Shown here piece by piece: positions 51,916 to 60,361 of a stretch of DNA of 64,000 nucleotides. The translations under genes were made by a program, and so were the position numbers. Origin of the DNA: Paenibacillus cymbidii (GTDB lineage: Bacteria > Bacillota > Bacilli > Paenibacillales > NBRC-103111); the NCBI RefSeq assembly GCF_004764705.1, contig NZ_SHLX01000029.1, positions 54,183-118,182 of the forward strand. The letters run 5' to 3'. Under the pieces are notes generated by a model that was not told the DNA's origin, did not search any database, and saw nothing but the letters and a program-made list of their open reading frames with translations. Within the stretch, counting starts at the first letter, position 1. The number at the start of each line of letters is the position of its first letter.

Positions 51916-52686
51916 TCACCTCGTCATGGCCACGATCGGGCTGTCGCGATCGCGCTCCAATATCGCCAACCGGCCCCCGTATGTCCGCTGCAAATTGGCT
52001 GTCGTAAACACTTCTTCCGTCGGACCGAATGCCACTACTTCCGCATTCAGCAGCAGCACCCAATCGAAATATTCCGTAACCGTCGCCAGATCGTGATGCA
52101 CGACAAGAACCGTTTTGCCCTGCTCCTTCAATTCGTTCAGCAAGCTGACGATCGCCTTCTCCGTGGCGGCGTCGACGCCGACAAACGGCTCATCCATCAA
52201 ATATAGCCGCGCATCCTGCGCCAGCGCCCTCGCCAGGAAGATGCGCTGCTGCTGACCGCCCGACAGCTGGCTGATTTGCCTGCCCGCGTAGCCGTCCATG
52301 CCCACCTTGCGCAGCGCTTCCATCGCAAGCGCCCGCTCCTTCGCCCCGGGCCGGCGAAACCAGCCGAGTTGGCCGTATCGGCCCATCATCACGACGTCAA
52401 GCGCGTTCGTCGGAAAGTCCCAATCGACCGATTCCCGCTGCGGCACATAGCCGACCAGCTTGCGCTGCTCCTTGTACGGCTTGCCGTATACCGTTACTTC
52501 GCCGGTCAACCGGGGGATCAGACCGAGCGCCGCTTTAATCAGCGTCGACTTGCCCGCTCCGTTCGGTCCGACGATGCCGACCAGCTTGCCTTCCGGCACC
52601 TCCAGCGACACGTCGCGGAGCACCGGCTGCTTGCGATAAGCAACGGTCATCCGTTCGATACCGAGAGGGGTTTTGTTTCCGTCCAT
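51916..52686 (-). CDS. mntB: Metal ABC transporter ATP-binding protein (MntB-like)
   Basis: 256 residues. Walker A GPNGAGKST, Q-loop PQRESVDWDFP (this segment is characteristic of Mn/Zn importers), signature LSGGQQQR, Walker B LYLMDEPFVGVD and the switch His in VVHHDL. ATG 52686 follows AGGAGTG at six bases; ATG 52710, overlapping the stop of the binding-protein gene, is the alternative. Energises the MntC/MntD channel. Confidence 0.92.
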   Translation of the reverse strand: MDGNKTPLGIERMTVAYRKQPVLRDVSLEVPEGKLVGIVGPNGAGKSTLIKAALGLIPRLTGEVTVYGKPYKEQRKLVGYVPQRESVDWDFPTNALDVVMMGRYGQLGWFRRPGAKERALAMEALRKVGMDGYAGRQISQLSGGQQQRIFLARALAQDARLYLMDEPFVGVDAATEKAIVSLLNELKEQGKTVLVVHHDLATVTEYFDWVLLLNAEVVAFGPTEEVFTTANLQRTYGGRLAILERDRDSPIVAMTR

Positions 52687-52706
52687 TGCAATCACTCCTG
52701 TTCCGC

Positions 52707-53660
52707 TCATTTCAGCGCACCCACGATCGTATCGACATTATGCCGCACCATGCCGATATACGTGCCTTCCGCCGTTCCTTCCTTGCCCATGGCATCGGAG
52801 AACAGCTCGCCGCCGATGCGCACTTCGTGCCCTTTTTTCTTCGCGCCTTCGATTACGGCCTGGATCGTTTTTTTCGGCACGCTCGATTCCACGAACACCG
52901 CCTTGACCTTGTTCGCGACCAGGTAGTCGCGCAAATCGCCGACATCCTTCGTGCCCGCTTCCGCCGCCGTGCTGATCCCTTGCAAACCCATTACTTTGAT
53001 GCCATACGCGTCGCCGAAATAGCCGAAAGCGTCGTGTGCGGTCACAAGCACCCTGCCTTGTTCGGGAATCGAGGCGATTTGCCGACCGGCGTAATCGTGC
53101 AGCTCCGCCAGTTGCTTCAAATAAACCTCTTTGTTCGCTCGATAGCTGTCGGCATGGGCCGGGTCCAGCTTGCCAAGCTCGGCTGCTATCGTTTCCGTCG
53201 CGCTCATCCAGTGGCGCACATCGAACCAGATGTGCGGATCGTGCTGCCCTTCTCCGCCTTCCCAGCCGCGCAGCTTCGTTTCGGGAATGTCGCGGGCGAC
53301 GGCCACCGTCGGCTTTTGTCCCGCCATTTTTTCGAACATGTCGACCATCTTGCCTTCCAGATGCAGTCCGTTGTAAAAGATGATGTCGGCTTGCTCCAAT
53401 TTGGCGATATCGCCATGCGACGCTTTGAACAAGTGCGGGTCCACGCCGCTTTTCATCAGCCCTTCCACCTGCACGTGCTCGCCGCCTACCTGCTTCGCCA
53501 CATCGGCGATCATCCCCGTCGTCGTCGTCACCTTCAGCTTGCCTTCCGCGTTGTCAAACGCCGGATTCGTTCCCGCGCACGCGACCAGCACGGTCAACGC
53601 CACGTAGCACATGCCGGTCATGAATCGTTTGATCGGATGAGGCAATTTTTTGTCAGGCAC
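52707..53660 (-). CDS. mntA: Metal-binding lipoprotein of ABC importer (MntA-like)
   Basis: 317 residues, cluster A-I binding protein. Lipoprotein signal with Cys near 28 (TVLVAC). Metal ligands: His of SGVDPHLFKAS, His of HDPHIWFDV, Glu of FVESSVPKKT, Asp of GGELFSDAMG; no histidine-rich loop, which favours Mn over Zn. The motif HDAFGYFGDAYGIKVMGLQGIST fits the MntA/TroA group. The start is GTG with AAGGAG upstream. First gene of the operon. Confidence 0.9.
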   Translation of the reverse strand: MPDKKLPHPIKRFMTGMCYVALTVLVACAGTNPAFDNAEGKLKVTTTTGMIADVAKQVGGEHVQVEGLMKSGVDPHLFKASHGDIAKLEQADIIFYNGLHLEGKMVDMFEKMAGQKPTVAVARDIPETKLRGWEGGEGQHDPHIWFDVRHWMSATETIAAELGKLDPAHADSYRANKEVYLKQLAELHDYAGRQIASIPEQGRVLVTAHDAFGYFGDAYGIKVMGLQGISTAAEAGTKDVGDLRDYLVANKVKAVFVESSVPKKTIQAVIEGAKKKGHEVRIGGELFSDAMGKEGTAEGTYIGMVRHNVDTIVGALK

Positions 53661-53739
53661 AGCGCCAACTCCTTATTTGTATTTTGATCGAGCGCCTAAG
53701 TATTGGACAAGTGACATTTATTTTCGTCAACTCACCTTT

Positions 53740-53779
53740 TTGTATTATATACAATAATTTTTCCCTAGTGCAACACTAA
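53740..53779 (-). promoter_or_regulatory. Promoter and candidate operator of the mnt-type operon
   Basis: On the minus strand TTGCAC (53768-53773) and TATAAT (53744-53749) are 18 bases apart. The -35 lies inside the dyad TTAGTGTTGCACTAG (53765-53779) and the -10 inside the dyad TTGTATATAATACAA (53740-53754). Either dyad could bind a metal-responsive repressor; neither matches the B. subtilis MntR or Zur consensus that I know. Confidence 0.55.
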
Positions 53780-53796
53780 TCTTTTTTCAAGCGCAC

Positions 53797-53836
53797 AAAA
53801 AAACCTTCCCGGCAGCAAACCCGGAAAGGTTTTTTA
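53797..53836. terminator. Terminator between the UPF0173 gene and the metal operon
   Basis: AAAAAACCTTCCCGG pairs with CCGGAAAGGTTTTTT around a short loop, with T-runs on both strands. It ends transcription of the minus-strand gene at 53860. Confidence 0.85.
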
Positions 53837-53859
53837 GCTTCTTATGCCCGTTATTTGGC

Positions 53860-54549
53860 CTATAGTTCGATCGATTCGCCCGGCTTCAGCGCCACGCCTT
53901 CGATGCCGCGGGAAGCGAGCAGTTGCGCGAAGTTCGCGCCGTCCTGGCGGATCAGCTCGAACGTGTTGTAGTGAACCGGTATAACCCGCTTCGCGCCGAG
54001 CCATTCCGCAGCTTGAGCCGCATCCTCCGGTCCCATTGTAAACAAGTCGCCGATTGGCAGAAACGCCAGATCGATCCGGTGCTTGCGGCCGATCAGCTGC
54101 ATATCGGAGAACAGGTTCGTATCGCCCGCGTGCAGGATCGTCAGGCCGTCCCACTTGATAATCAGTCCGGCCGGCATGCCGGCATAAACGATTTGCTGCT
54201 TGTCGTGCAGGATAATGCCCGAACTGTGAAACGCCGGCACCATGTGCACTTCGGCGAATCCGAGCGAAAGCTTGCCGCCGATGTTCATATCGCGGGTGCG
54301 GACGCCTTGCCAGCTCATGTACGTGGCTAGTTCGTGAATCGCGACCAGCGTGGCGTCGTTCCGTTTGGCGATGGCGACGGCATCCTGGATGTGGTCGGCG
54401 TGCGCATGCGTCAGCAGGACGTATTGCGCTTCGACGCCGTCCGGCTTGACGGCTGCAGCCGGGTTGTCCGACAGAAACGGATCGATCACAATCGATTGGC
54501 CGCCGCTTGTCAGCTGTACGCAGGAATGGCCGTGATACTCGATTTTCGT
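53860..54549 (-). CDS. UPF0173 metal-dependent hydrolase (YtkL-like), apparent ACG start
   Basis: 230 codons; beta-lactamase-fold metal hydrolase with THAHADHI, IPVHYNTF and AGDTNLF. Members of this family start MKI-x-YHGHSC; here KIEYHGHSC is encoded in frame at 54520-54546, but the codon in the place of ATG is ACG (54547-54549), with AAGAAGGG at correct distance before it. A TAG closes the frame 15 codons further up with no ATG, GTG or TTG between. The next normal start, GTG 54489, would delete the first strand and the YHGHS motif. Either ACG is used, the base is wrong, or a shortened protein is made. Confidence 0.82.
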   Translation of the reverse strand, partial: TKIEYHGHSCVQLTSGGQSIVIDPFLSDNPAAAVKPDGVEAQYVLLTHAHADHIQDAVAIAKRNDATLVAIHELATYMSWQGVRTRDMNIGGKLSLGFAEVHMVPAFHSSGIILHDKQQIVYAGMPAGLIIKWDGLTILHAGDTNLFSDMQLIGRKHRIDLAFLPIGDLFTMGPEDAAQAAEWLGAKRVIPVHYNTFELIRQDGANFAQLLASRGIEGVALKPGESIEL

Positions 54550-54717
54550 CCGAAACCCTTCTTTCTTCGAGCGAATGGTAGAGCTTGCCTATTCATTATA
54601 ACCCGTGCGCGTTGCCGGCAAAAATGATAAGATGGTTGCAAAGGCGAAGCACGTCCTTTTCCGGGTTCGAACGGGAGAGGGCGTGCTATTTTTATTTGGC
54701 GACGAGGAGGAGAAAGA

Positions 54718-55392
54718 ATGGATTTTCAAACCGCGCACGAGGCCTTTATCGGCGCTCACCTGGAGCGGCGAAGCGGCGAACGCAAAGGTAGGCTGGAGCG
54801 TGGCCACGACCATGGCGAGAAGCTGTTTTTGCAGCAAGTGTGGTGGCTGGTTAAAGGCGATTTTGAGCATCTGCATCCGGAGTATGAGCTGCAGGACTGG
54901 ATGGGGCGGTCGTATTTTGCCGATTTCGCCTGGCTGCCGCCGGGATGGATCCGGCTGCTGATCGAAATCAAAGGCTTTTCTTCCCACGTGCGGGATATGG
55001 ACCGGCACAAATTTTGCCGCGAGTTGAATCGTTAAACGTTTCTGCATGCGATGGGCTTCACCGTCATCTCCTTCGCCTATGACGATATCGAGCAGCGGCC
55101 CGAGCTGTGCATTCGTTTGCTTCGCATGGTAATGAACCGCTACCAGCCTGCCCAAGTGCCGGTCGAACGCGCGGTGCTGGCCGAAAAGAAACTGATCCGA
55201 CTGGCGGCTTGGCAATCCGCCCCGCTGCGGCCGAAGGAGGTCGAGCGACACTTTGCCATCGATCATTAAACGGCGGTACTCATGTTGAACAAATTGTGCA
55301 GCAAAGGATGGATGGCGCCCGTATACGGCGCAAACGGACAACGGGCCACCGGCTACAAGCTGGTCAGGGGGGCGGTCGACTACTTGGACTGA
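54718..55392 (+). pseudogene. Endonuclease-like family gene with two in-frame TAA codons
   Basis: One continuous frame from ATG 54718 (GAGGAGG upstream) to TGA 55390-55392, interrupted by TAA at 55033 and 55267 without any frameshift. Conceptual product about 224 residues: an N-terminal nuclease-like region (PEYELQDWMGRSYFADFAW, then RLLIEIKGFSSHVRDMD, a D...E-x-K pattern) and a C-terminal winged-helix-like part (RPKEVERHFAID, then VLMLNKLCSKGWM). I recall intact homologues of this size in Paenibacillus with no assigned function. Sequence on both sides of each stop remains protein-like, so loss is recent or the stops are read through. Confidence 0.72.
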
Positions 55393-55466
55393 AATGGTGA
55401 TGGCAACTCGCGCTACCTCGGGTAACCCGCGTAATTGCGAGCAACTCGCAGAACGGCGGTGTAACT

Positions 55467-55640
55467 GGAAAACCTCCCGTTATTTTGCGCCGAAACTGCC
55501 ACTTTGCCAAAATAACAGGAAAACCTCCTGCTAAATCTCGCCTTTTACCCGACTTTCGGATAAAAGCGGAAAATAGCAGGAGGTTTTCCATCTATTTTTC
55601 GTTTTTCGTTAAAAATCGCAAAAATAACGGGAGGTTTTCC
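55467..55640. repeat. Array D: GGAAAACCTCC modules, two direct then two inverted, 51-bp period
   Basis: GGAAAACCTCC starts at 55467 and 55518 (51 apart) and occurs inverted as GGAGGTTTTCC at 55579-55589 and 55630-55640 (51 apart). The extended module adds YGYTATTTT. Positions 55518-55589 form one long imperfect palindrome of 72 bases. This array fills the 305-base gap between the pseudogene and the PBP gene. Confidence 0.87.
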
Positions 55641-55697
55641 TGTTATGCCGGGAACCGGGTCGCCTTGCGGCCCTGGAGCTGCCGCGGCGCCGCCCCG

Positions 55698-57728
55698 CTA
55701 CTGCTGCGGCGCGCCTTTCGGCGTGCCGTACATGCCGATCGCCTGATCGTAGGCGTCGTACATTTTGCGCGCGATCGGCGCGGCGCCGAATGAGCCGAAG
55801 CCGCCTTCCGGAACGACGACAGCTACCGCGACACGCGGTTTGTCGGCCGGCGCGTAGGAAATGAACACGGCATTGTTGACCCGTTTGCCGGGAAGGTCTT
55901 GCTCCGACGTACCCGTTTTGCGTTCGAACGGGTACGGGAAATCCTCGAACTGCTGGACGTTAACTTTGGACATGCCTTCTTCAAGCGTCTTCCAATACGA
56001 TGCCGGGAACGTAACCTCGTTCAGTATTTCCGGCTCCACCTTTGTGACGACTTGGTTGTCGTACGTCGTAATCTCGTCGACAAAGATTGGCCGGTACCGC
56101 TTGCCGTGGTTCGCCAGCATGGTGGCATACTGGGCAAGCTGCAGCGTCGTATAACGCGCCGCTTGTCCAAACGACGCATACACGAGCGCCGCCTGCGGAC
56201 TGGAGTCCTTGGCCATCGTCAAGTATTCCTTCGTCCCCGCATACTCGCCGGGCAAGTTGCTGCCGGTCACCACGCCGAGTCCGAATTTTTCCATGTAGGA
56301 GTTCCAGATGTCAAGCCCGCCGGTTTTGTTCAAATACAGCCGATTGCCGATCATCGCCGCCATGAACGTATTGGAGGAATGCCACAACGCGCCGGCGGCG
56401 TTTATGCCCCCCCATCCCTGGCCATCCGAGTTTCGGATTGTCGACTTGTTGTCTTTCCCGAAGTTGAAAGAGCCGTAATCCGAATAAGTTTCAGTCGTCG
56501 TAAGCAGCCCTTCACTCAAGCCGACCAGCACTGTCAGCGGCTTCATCGTCGAGCCGAGCGGCACGACGGAGCTCGGATGCTTGACGCGTTCCTTGTCGTC
56601 GAGAATGTTCGGCTGGCGGTCGCGGATCGTGCCGTTCGAAATCGCGTTGAGCAATTGATTGTACCGATCTTGGCTGAAACCGCTGATCCATTCGTTCGGG
56701 TCGTAGCTCGGATAGTTGGCCATCGCGATCACGCGTCCCGTATCCACTTCCATCATAACTGCATACCCGGCAATCGCCTGATTGCCCATCGAATAATAAT
56801 CGCTCGGATTCGTTTTCGTGCGCATGAACTTGATATGATCCTCAATCGCTTTCTGCGTCGCGAGCTGTACATCTTTATTGAGCGTCAAATGCAAGTTGCG
56901 GCCTTTCTCCGGCGGCACGATGCTGACTTGGCTGATAATTTCCGAGCTCGGGTTGACGGAATACGTTTTGCTGCCGTTTTTGCCGCGCAGGTCGTCCTGG
57001 TACAGAAACTCCAGCCCGTCGAAGCCGACGTATTCTTCGTTCAGGTAGTCTTCGGGATTGTCGGTATATTTTTTGATGTACGAGTCTTTCATGTTTTTCG
57101 CCGCGCTGTATTGCTTCAGGTAGCCGACCAACTGCGGCGCGATCAGCGACGGGTCGTACTGGCGCGTGCTCTCTTCCGTGACCTCGATGCCGGGAAGCTC
57201 GTCGATATGTTCGGAAATATAGGCGATTTCCTTGTTCGTCAAACCCGACTTGATGCGCCGCGGCCAGTACGTATAGCTCGGGTCCTTCGCCTTGTTGCCG
57301 TTGATGTCGATGCCGACGTCCATATTTTTGATAATGTCCGCCGCAGTAAGCTTGGTTCCGTCCGGATTGCCGTACGTGGCGAAAATCGACTCCAGCTTTT
57401 TGGCCAGCTCGATCTGATCCGCCTTCTTCTGGTCCGGCTCGATCAAATAATAAGCCGACTGCGTCGAAATCGTATAAGCGATCGGATAGCCGTCCTGCGA
57501 ATAAATGTTGCCGCGAATCGGCGAGATGGTGACGTCTTTTTTGTAGGTGCGGTTTTTGGAGGCGGACAAATCTTTGCCCTGCACGAACTGGAGAATGGCG
57601 AGCTGCACGATCAGCACCGAAAACAGTACGAACGTACAAAAGAAAAACATATTGATCCGCACCGAAAAATGCCGGCGCGCCGCCCGCTCCTGCTTCTCCC
57701 TGTCGTCCATGCCAACCGGCTGTTTCAT
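55698..57728 (-). CDS. Class B penicillin-binding protein (PBP2/MrdA type)
   Basis: 676 residues. N-terminal cytoplasmic stretch, one membrane span (MFFFCTFVLFSVLIVQLAIL), PBP dimerisation domain starting ISPIRGNIYSQDGYPIAY, then a transpeptidase with SxxK (PLGSTMKPL), SxN (WHSSNTF) and KTG (RKTGTSE). It cross-links peptidoglycan, probably in elongation with a RodA partner not in the window. GAGGG precedes the start, four bases after the HAD gene stop. No sign of beta-lactam-resistance-type changes that I can judge. Confidence 0.92.
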   Translation of the reverse strand: MKQPVGMDDREKQERAARRHFSVRINMFFFCTFVLFSVLIVQLAILQFVQGKDLSASKNRTYKKDVTISPIRGNIYSQDGYPIAYTISTQSAYYLIEPDQKKADQIELAKKLESIFATYGNPDGTKLTAADIIKNMDVGIDINGNKAKDPSYTYWPRRIKSGLTNKEIAYISEHIDELPGIEVTEESTRQYDPSLIAPQLVGYLKQYSAAKNMKDSYIKKYTDNPEDYLNEEYVGFDGLEFLYQDDLRGKNGSKTYSVNPSSEIISQVSIVPPEKGRNLHLTLNKDVQLATQKAIEDHIKFMRTKTNPSDYYSMGNQAIAGYAVMMEVDTGRVIAMANYPSYDPNEWISGFSQDRYNQLLNAISNGTIRDRQPNILDDKERVKHPSSVVPLGSTMKPLTVLVGLSEGLLTTTETYSDYGSFNFGKDNKSTIRNSDGQGWGGINAAGALWHSSNTFMAAMIGNRLYLNKTGGLDIWNSYMEKFGLGVVTGSNLPGEYAGTKEYLTMAKDSSPQAALVYASFGQAARYTTLQLAQYATMLANHGKRYRPIFVDEITTYDNQVVTKVEPEILNEVTFPASYWKTLEEGMSKVNVQQFEDFPYPFERKTGTSEQDLPGKRVNNAVFISYAPADKPRVAVAVVVPEGGFGSFGAAPIARKMYDAYDQAIGMYGTPKGAPQQ

Positions 57729-57732
57729 GCGT

Positions 57733-58443
57733 TTATCCCTCGCTTAACTCCTTCAAAGAATGAATTCCTTCTCCGGCGTGATAGTCGTATCGAATGATTT
57801 TGACGGCGTCGATGCCCGCTTCGTTCGGCGCCCAAATATCGTTCTGGTCGTGGTCGCCGACATACAGCACGTCGCCCGCTTCGAGTCCCGCTCGCTCCAG
57901 CGCAAGCCGGAAGATGGCCGGGTTCGGCTTCTCGAGCCCCACTTCGGTCGACACGACGATCGGGTCAAAATAATGCCCAATCCCCTTGTCCGCCAAAATC
58001 GCCCGCAGCGTCGGAGCAAAATTGGACACAACCCCGAGCCGGAAGCCCCGCTCCGCAAGCTGCTGCAAACTTTCCTTCACGTCGTCGAACAGCTGGTAAT
58101 GCGCGGGCGCGGTGAACACGTCGTACAGCTCGTGGCTGCACTGGTGGATCTGCTCTTCGTCCCAATCGTCTTCGGCGCCGAGACGCCCCAGTATATACTT
58201 GTAAATGTTCATCCAGAAGGTGCGGTCCGACTCCGGCGAACATGTTTCTTCCGGGTTTAATTGTTTGCCATAGTAAAACATGCGAAATGCTTCCGTAAAC
58301 AACGTGCCGATCCGATCGGCTTCGCGGTGCAGCGACCGTTCCGCCAGCACTTGCTGCATAATGAGACGCGCGGCCGGTATCGTCAGCAGCGTATCGCCCA
58401 CATCGAAAAAAATCGCCTTGTAGGCTTCAAGCGGTTTTTTCAT
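57733..58443 (-). CDS. HAD-family hydrolase (HAD-IA type)
   Basis: 236 residues. Motif I FFDVGDTLL (Asp nucleophile; the second Asp of DxD is Gly-Asp shifted as in several HAD-IA enzymes), motif II VVSNFAP, motif III Lys in GLEKPNPAIF and motif IV VGDHDQNDIWAPNEAG. Resembles YjjG or epoxide-hydrolase-like phosphatases; substrate unknown. AAGGAG precedes the start. Probably co-transcribed with the PBP gene. Confidence 0.87.
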   Translation of the reverse strand: MKKPLEAYKAIFFDVGDTLLTIPAARLIMQQVLAERSLHREADRIGTLFTEAFRMFYYGKQLNPEETCSPESDRTFWMNIYKYILGRLGAEDDWDEEQIHQCSHELYDVFTAPAHYQLFDDVKESLQQLAERGFRLGVVSNFAPTLRAILADKGIGHYFDPIVVSTEVGLEKPNPAIFRLALERAGLEAGDVLYVGDHDQNDIWAPNEAGIDAVKIIRYDYHAGEGIHSLKELSEG

Positions 58444-58551
58444 TCCTCTTGCTCCTTCCGCGCAGTACGGCTCCGGGATGTGCCTGTAAGTTTACCATAA
58501 GTAAAGCCGGCGCAAAAGAGGAGCGGCGTCCCGATTTCGACCGCCGCCCGA

Positions 58552-59712
58552 TCAGGTGTCCTTGATATGCGTCGAACTGAAATTCGGCGGATCGAACCAG
58601 TTGCCGCCGCTGGATACCCACGTTGAATCGAGCGGCACCCAAACACCGCGCTGCGTCAAGTACACTTCGTTCCACGCATGCGGCCCGTAGCCGCCGCGGC
58701 CGTCGTACCCGAGGCCGGTGATTACTTTGACGTCGAGGTCGATGGCGCGGGCCATCGAAGCGTACAAGCGGGAATAATCGATGCATACGCCGAGTTTGGT
58801 ACGGAACGTGTCCTCCGGCGTCTGCTCCTTCCAGATGCGCTGATCCTCGTACATTTTCACCTTGTCCCAATCGTACTTGACGCGCGTGCCGATCCACTCG
58901 TACAACGCCTTCGCCTTCTCTTCGTCGGTCGTCGCCTTCGCGGTAATTTCTTTCGCGGCGAGCGCGATATCGTCCGGTATGCGGGCGTCGATGACTTCAT
59001 ACTTGCGCTGCAGAATGTTGCTGAACTCGTCCTCTACCGCACGTGTGAACACCGGCAATTGCCGGGTGATAAAATCGCCGGCGAACGGCTGGATCACTTC
59101 CTGCGCTCCCGTCCGATATACGTCGGAATGCTGCACGTATCCCGTAAACGGCGCAGACGGAAACAGCGACGTATAAACGAACAGCACGCAGACGACGATC
59201 AAGGCGCGCGCGGCGCCGGTGACAGCGCCGAAAGCGGCCCCCGCCGCACTGCTCGGCAGCGCCGGCTTGCGGCTGGCCCCCGCGCGCGGAGAGCCTGCCG
59301 CAATCTTGAGCCCTCCCTGAACCAGCACGAATGCCGCCCAGTGCAGCGCCGACTTAACGGCGATATACCCGAGCAGGAACAGAATGCCGGAGCGCATCAG
59401 CGAAAAATCTCGCAACCCCGTGGCAAACGTATAATAGATTCGCTCCAGCCAGCCGATATCGCGAGTCGTCGGAATCCGAATGTTGCGCGACTCCAGCCAG
59501 TCGGCGACCAAGGGCGACAGCCATTCCATCAGCTGCCAGGCGATGACGACGCTGGCGATCGTCAATATGCAGTCGATGAGCAGCGCGGTCATTTGTCTTG
59601 CCGAGCCGTGCGCTCCTTTGGCCGCCCCCTGCACGATCGATGCGAATACAATAATGACGATCAGAACCGAAATCCAGTTCACATCCGCCAGCAACTGCCA
59701 AAATGGCGCCAC
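58552..59712 (-). CDS. Membrane-anchored transglutaminase-like protein
   Basis: 386 residues. The first 190 contain four hydrophobic segments resembling a CvpA-like membrane domain; the C-terminal domain is a transglutaminase-like protease fold with the triad Cys (LGVCIDYSRL), His (GPHAWNEV) and Asp (PLDSTW). Such proteins are often peptidases acting at the cell surface. The start is GTG 59712 with AGGGGGG upstream. The protein ends 108 bases before the HAD gene. Confidence 0.87.
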   Translation of the reverse strand: MAPFWQLLADVNWISVLIVIIVFASIVQGAAKGAHGSARQMTALLIDCILTIASVVIAWQLMEWLSPLVADWLESRNIRIPTTRDIGWLERIYYTFATGLRDFSLMRSGILFLLGYIAVKSALHWAAFVLVQGGLKIAAGSPRAGASRKPALPSSAAGAAFGAVTGAARALIVVCVLFVYTSLFPSAPFTGYVQHSDVYRTGAQEVIQPFAGDFITRQLPVFTRAVEDEFSNILQRKYEVIDARIPDDIALAAKEITAKATTDEEKAKALYEWIGTRVKYDWDKVKMYEDQRIWKEQTPEDTFRTKLGVCIDYSRLYASMARAIDLDVKVITGLGYDGRGGYGPHAWNEVYLTQRGVWVPLDSTWVSSGGNWFDPPNFSSTHIKDT

Positions 59713-59762
59713 CCTTGTCCCCCCTCTCGCGAACGGCGGCAACGGCGATCGTCAGCCGCCGC

Positions 59763-60191
59763 TTACGAATTTTGCTTCGCCTGGTCGATAAACTTCTGCA
59801 GCGCTTCGTCCGCTTTTATCGTGAACGATTGTCCGGCGATCGTCAGCTTCACGTCGTTCGAGCCCGGCTTGCCGTCGATCTGCACCGTTTTCGACTTGAC
59901 GGTGTACGAGCCGTCGGCGTTTTTCACATATTTCGCTTCTTTCACTTCGTCCTTGATCGCTTTCGTCAGTTGGTCCTGCGCCGCCACGCTGATCGTGCTG
60001 ACCGCGTCTTGCACGACGTCGGCCAGTTTGTCCTTGTAGTTGTACCCGTAAATCGCCAGCGCGGCCAGCAGCACAAGAATGATGACCCACTTGACGACCG
60101 TCTTCACCAGCTTCACGACGAGCACAATCACCACAAGCGCAACGATCAAAACATACCATTTGTCCTGCAAAAACGTTGTCCACTGATCCAT
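59763..60191 (-). CDS. Small membrane-anchored protein of unknown function
   Basis: 142 residues. A long N-terminal hydrophobic region with two short spans (YVLIVALVVIVLVVKLV and VKWVIILVLLAALAIYGYN) and a soluble C-terminal domain with a VKSKTVQIDGKPGSNDVKL beta-hairpin-like part. Not recognised. GGGGG lies upstream. Precedes the transglutaminase gene on the same strand and may act with it. Confidence 0.75.
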   Translation of the reverse strand: MDQWTTFLQDKWYVLIVALVVIVLVVKLVKTVVKWVIILVLLAALAIYGYNYKDKLADVVQDAVSTISVAAQDQLTKAIKDEVKEAKYVKNADGSYTVKSKTVQIDGKPGSNDVKLTIAGQSFTIKADEALQKFIDQAKQNS

Positions 60192-60361
60192 TCGTTCCGA
60201 TTCCCCCCGCTATCATCATGGGTCCATACCTTCTCTATCATACTATATCGCCGAAAAAAAAGGGAATACGCGGACGGGCCGGAACGTATTCGTAGAAGAG
60301 ACATGCCCGGCGCCTTGCGGTAAACGCGCACGGGCTCATTTCGCAGACGGGGAGTGGCGGC

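Noticed and set aside
54589..55341. Minus-strand frame of 250 codons opposite the two-TAA pseudogene
   Set aside because: It is open only because the plus-strand gene is GC-rich. Protein-like motifs and the ribosome site are on the plus strand.
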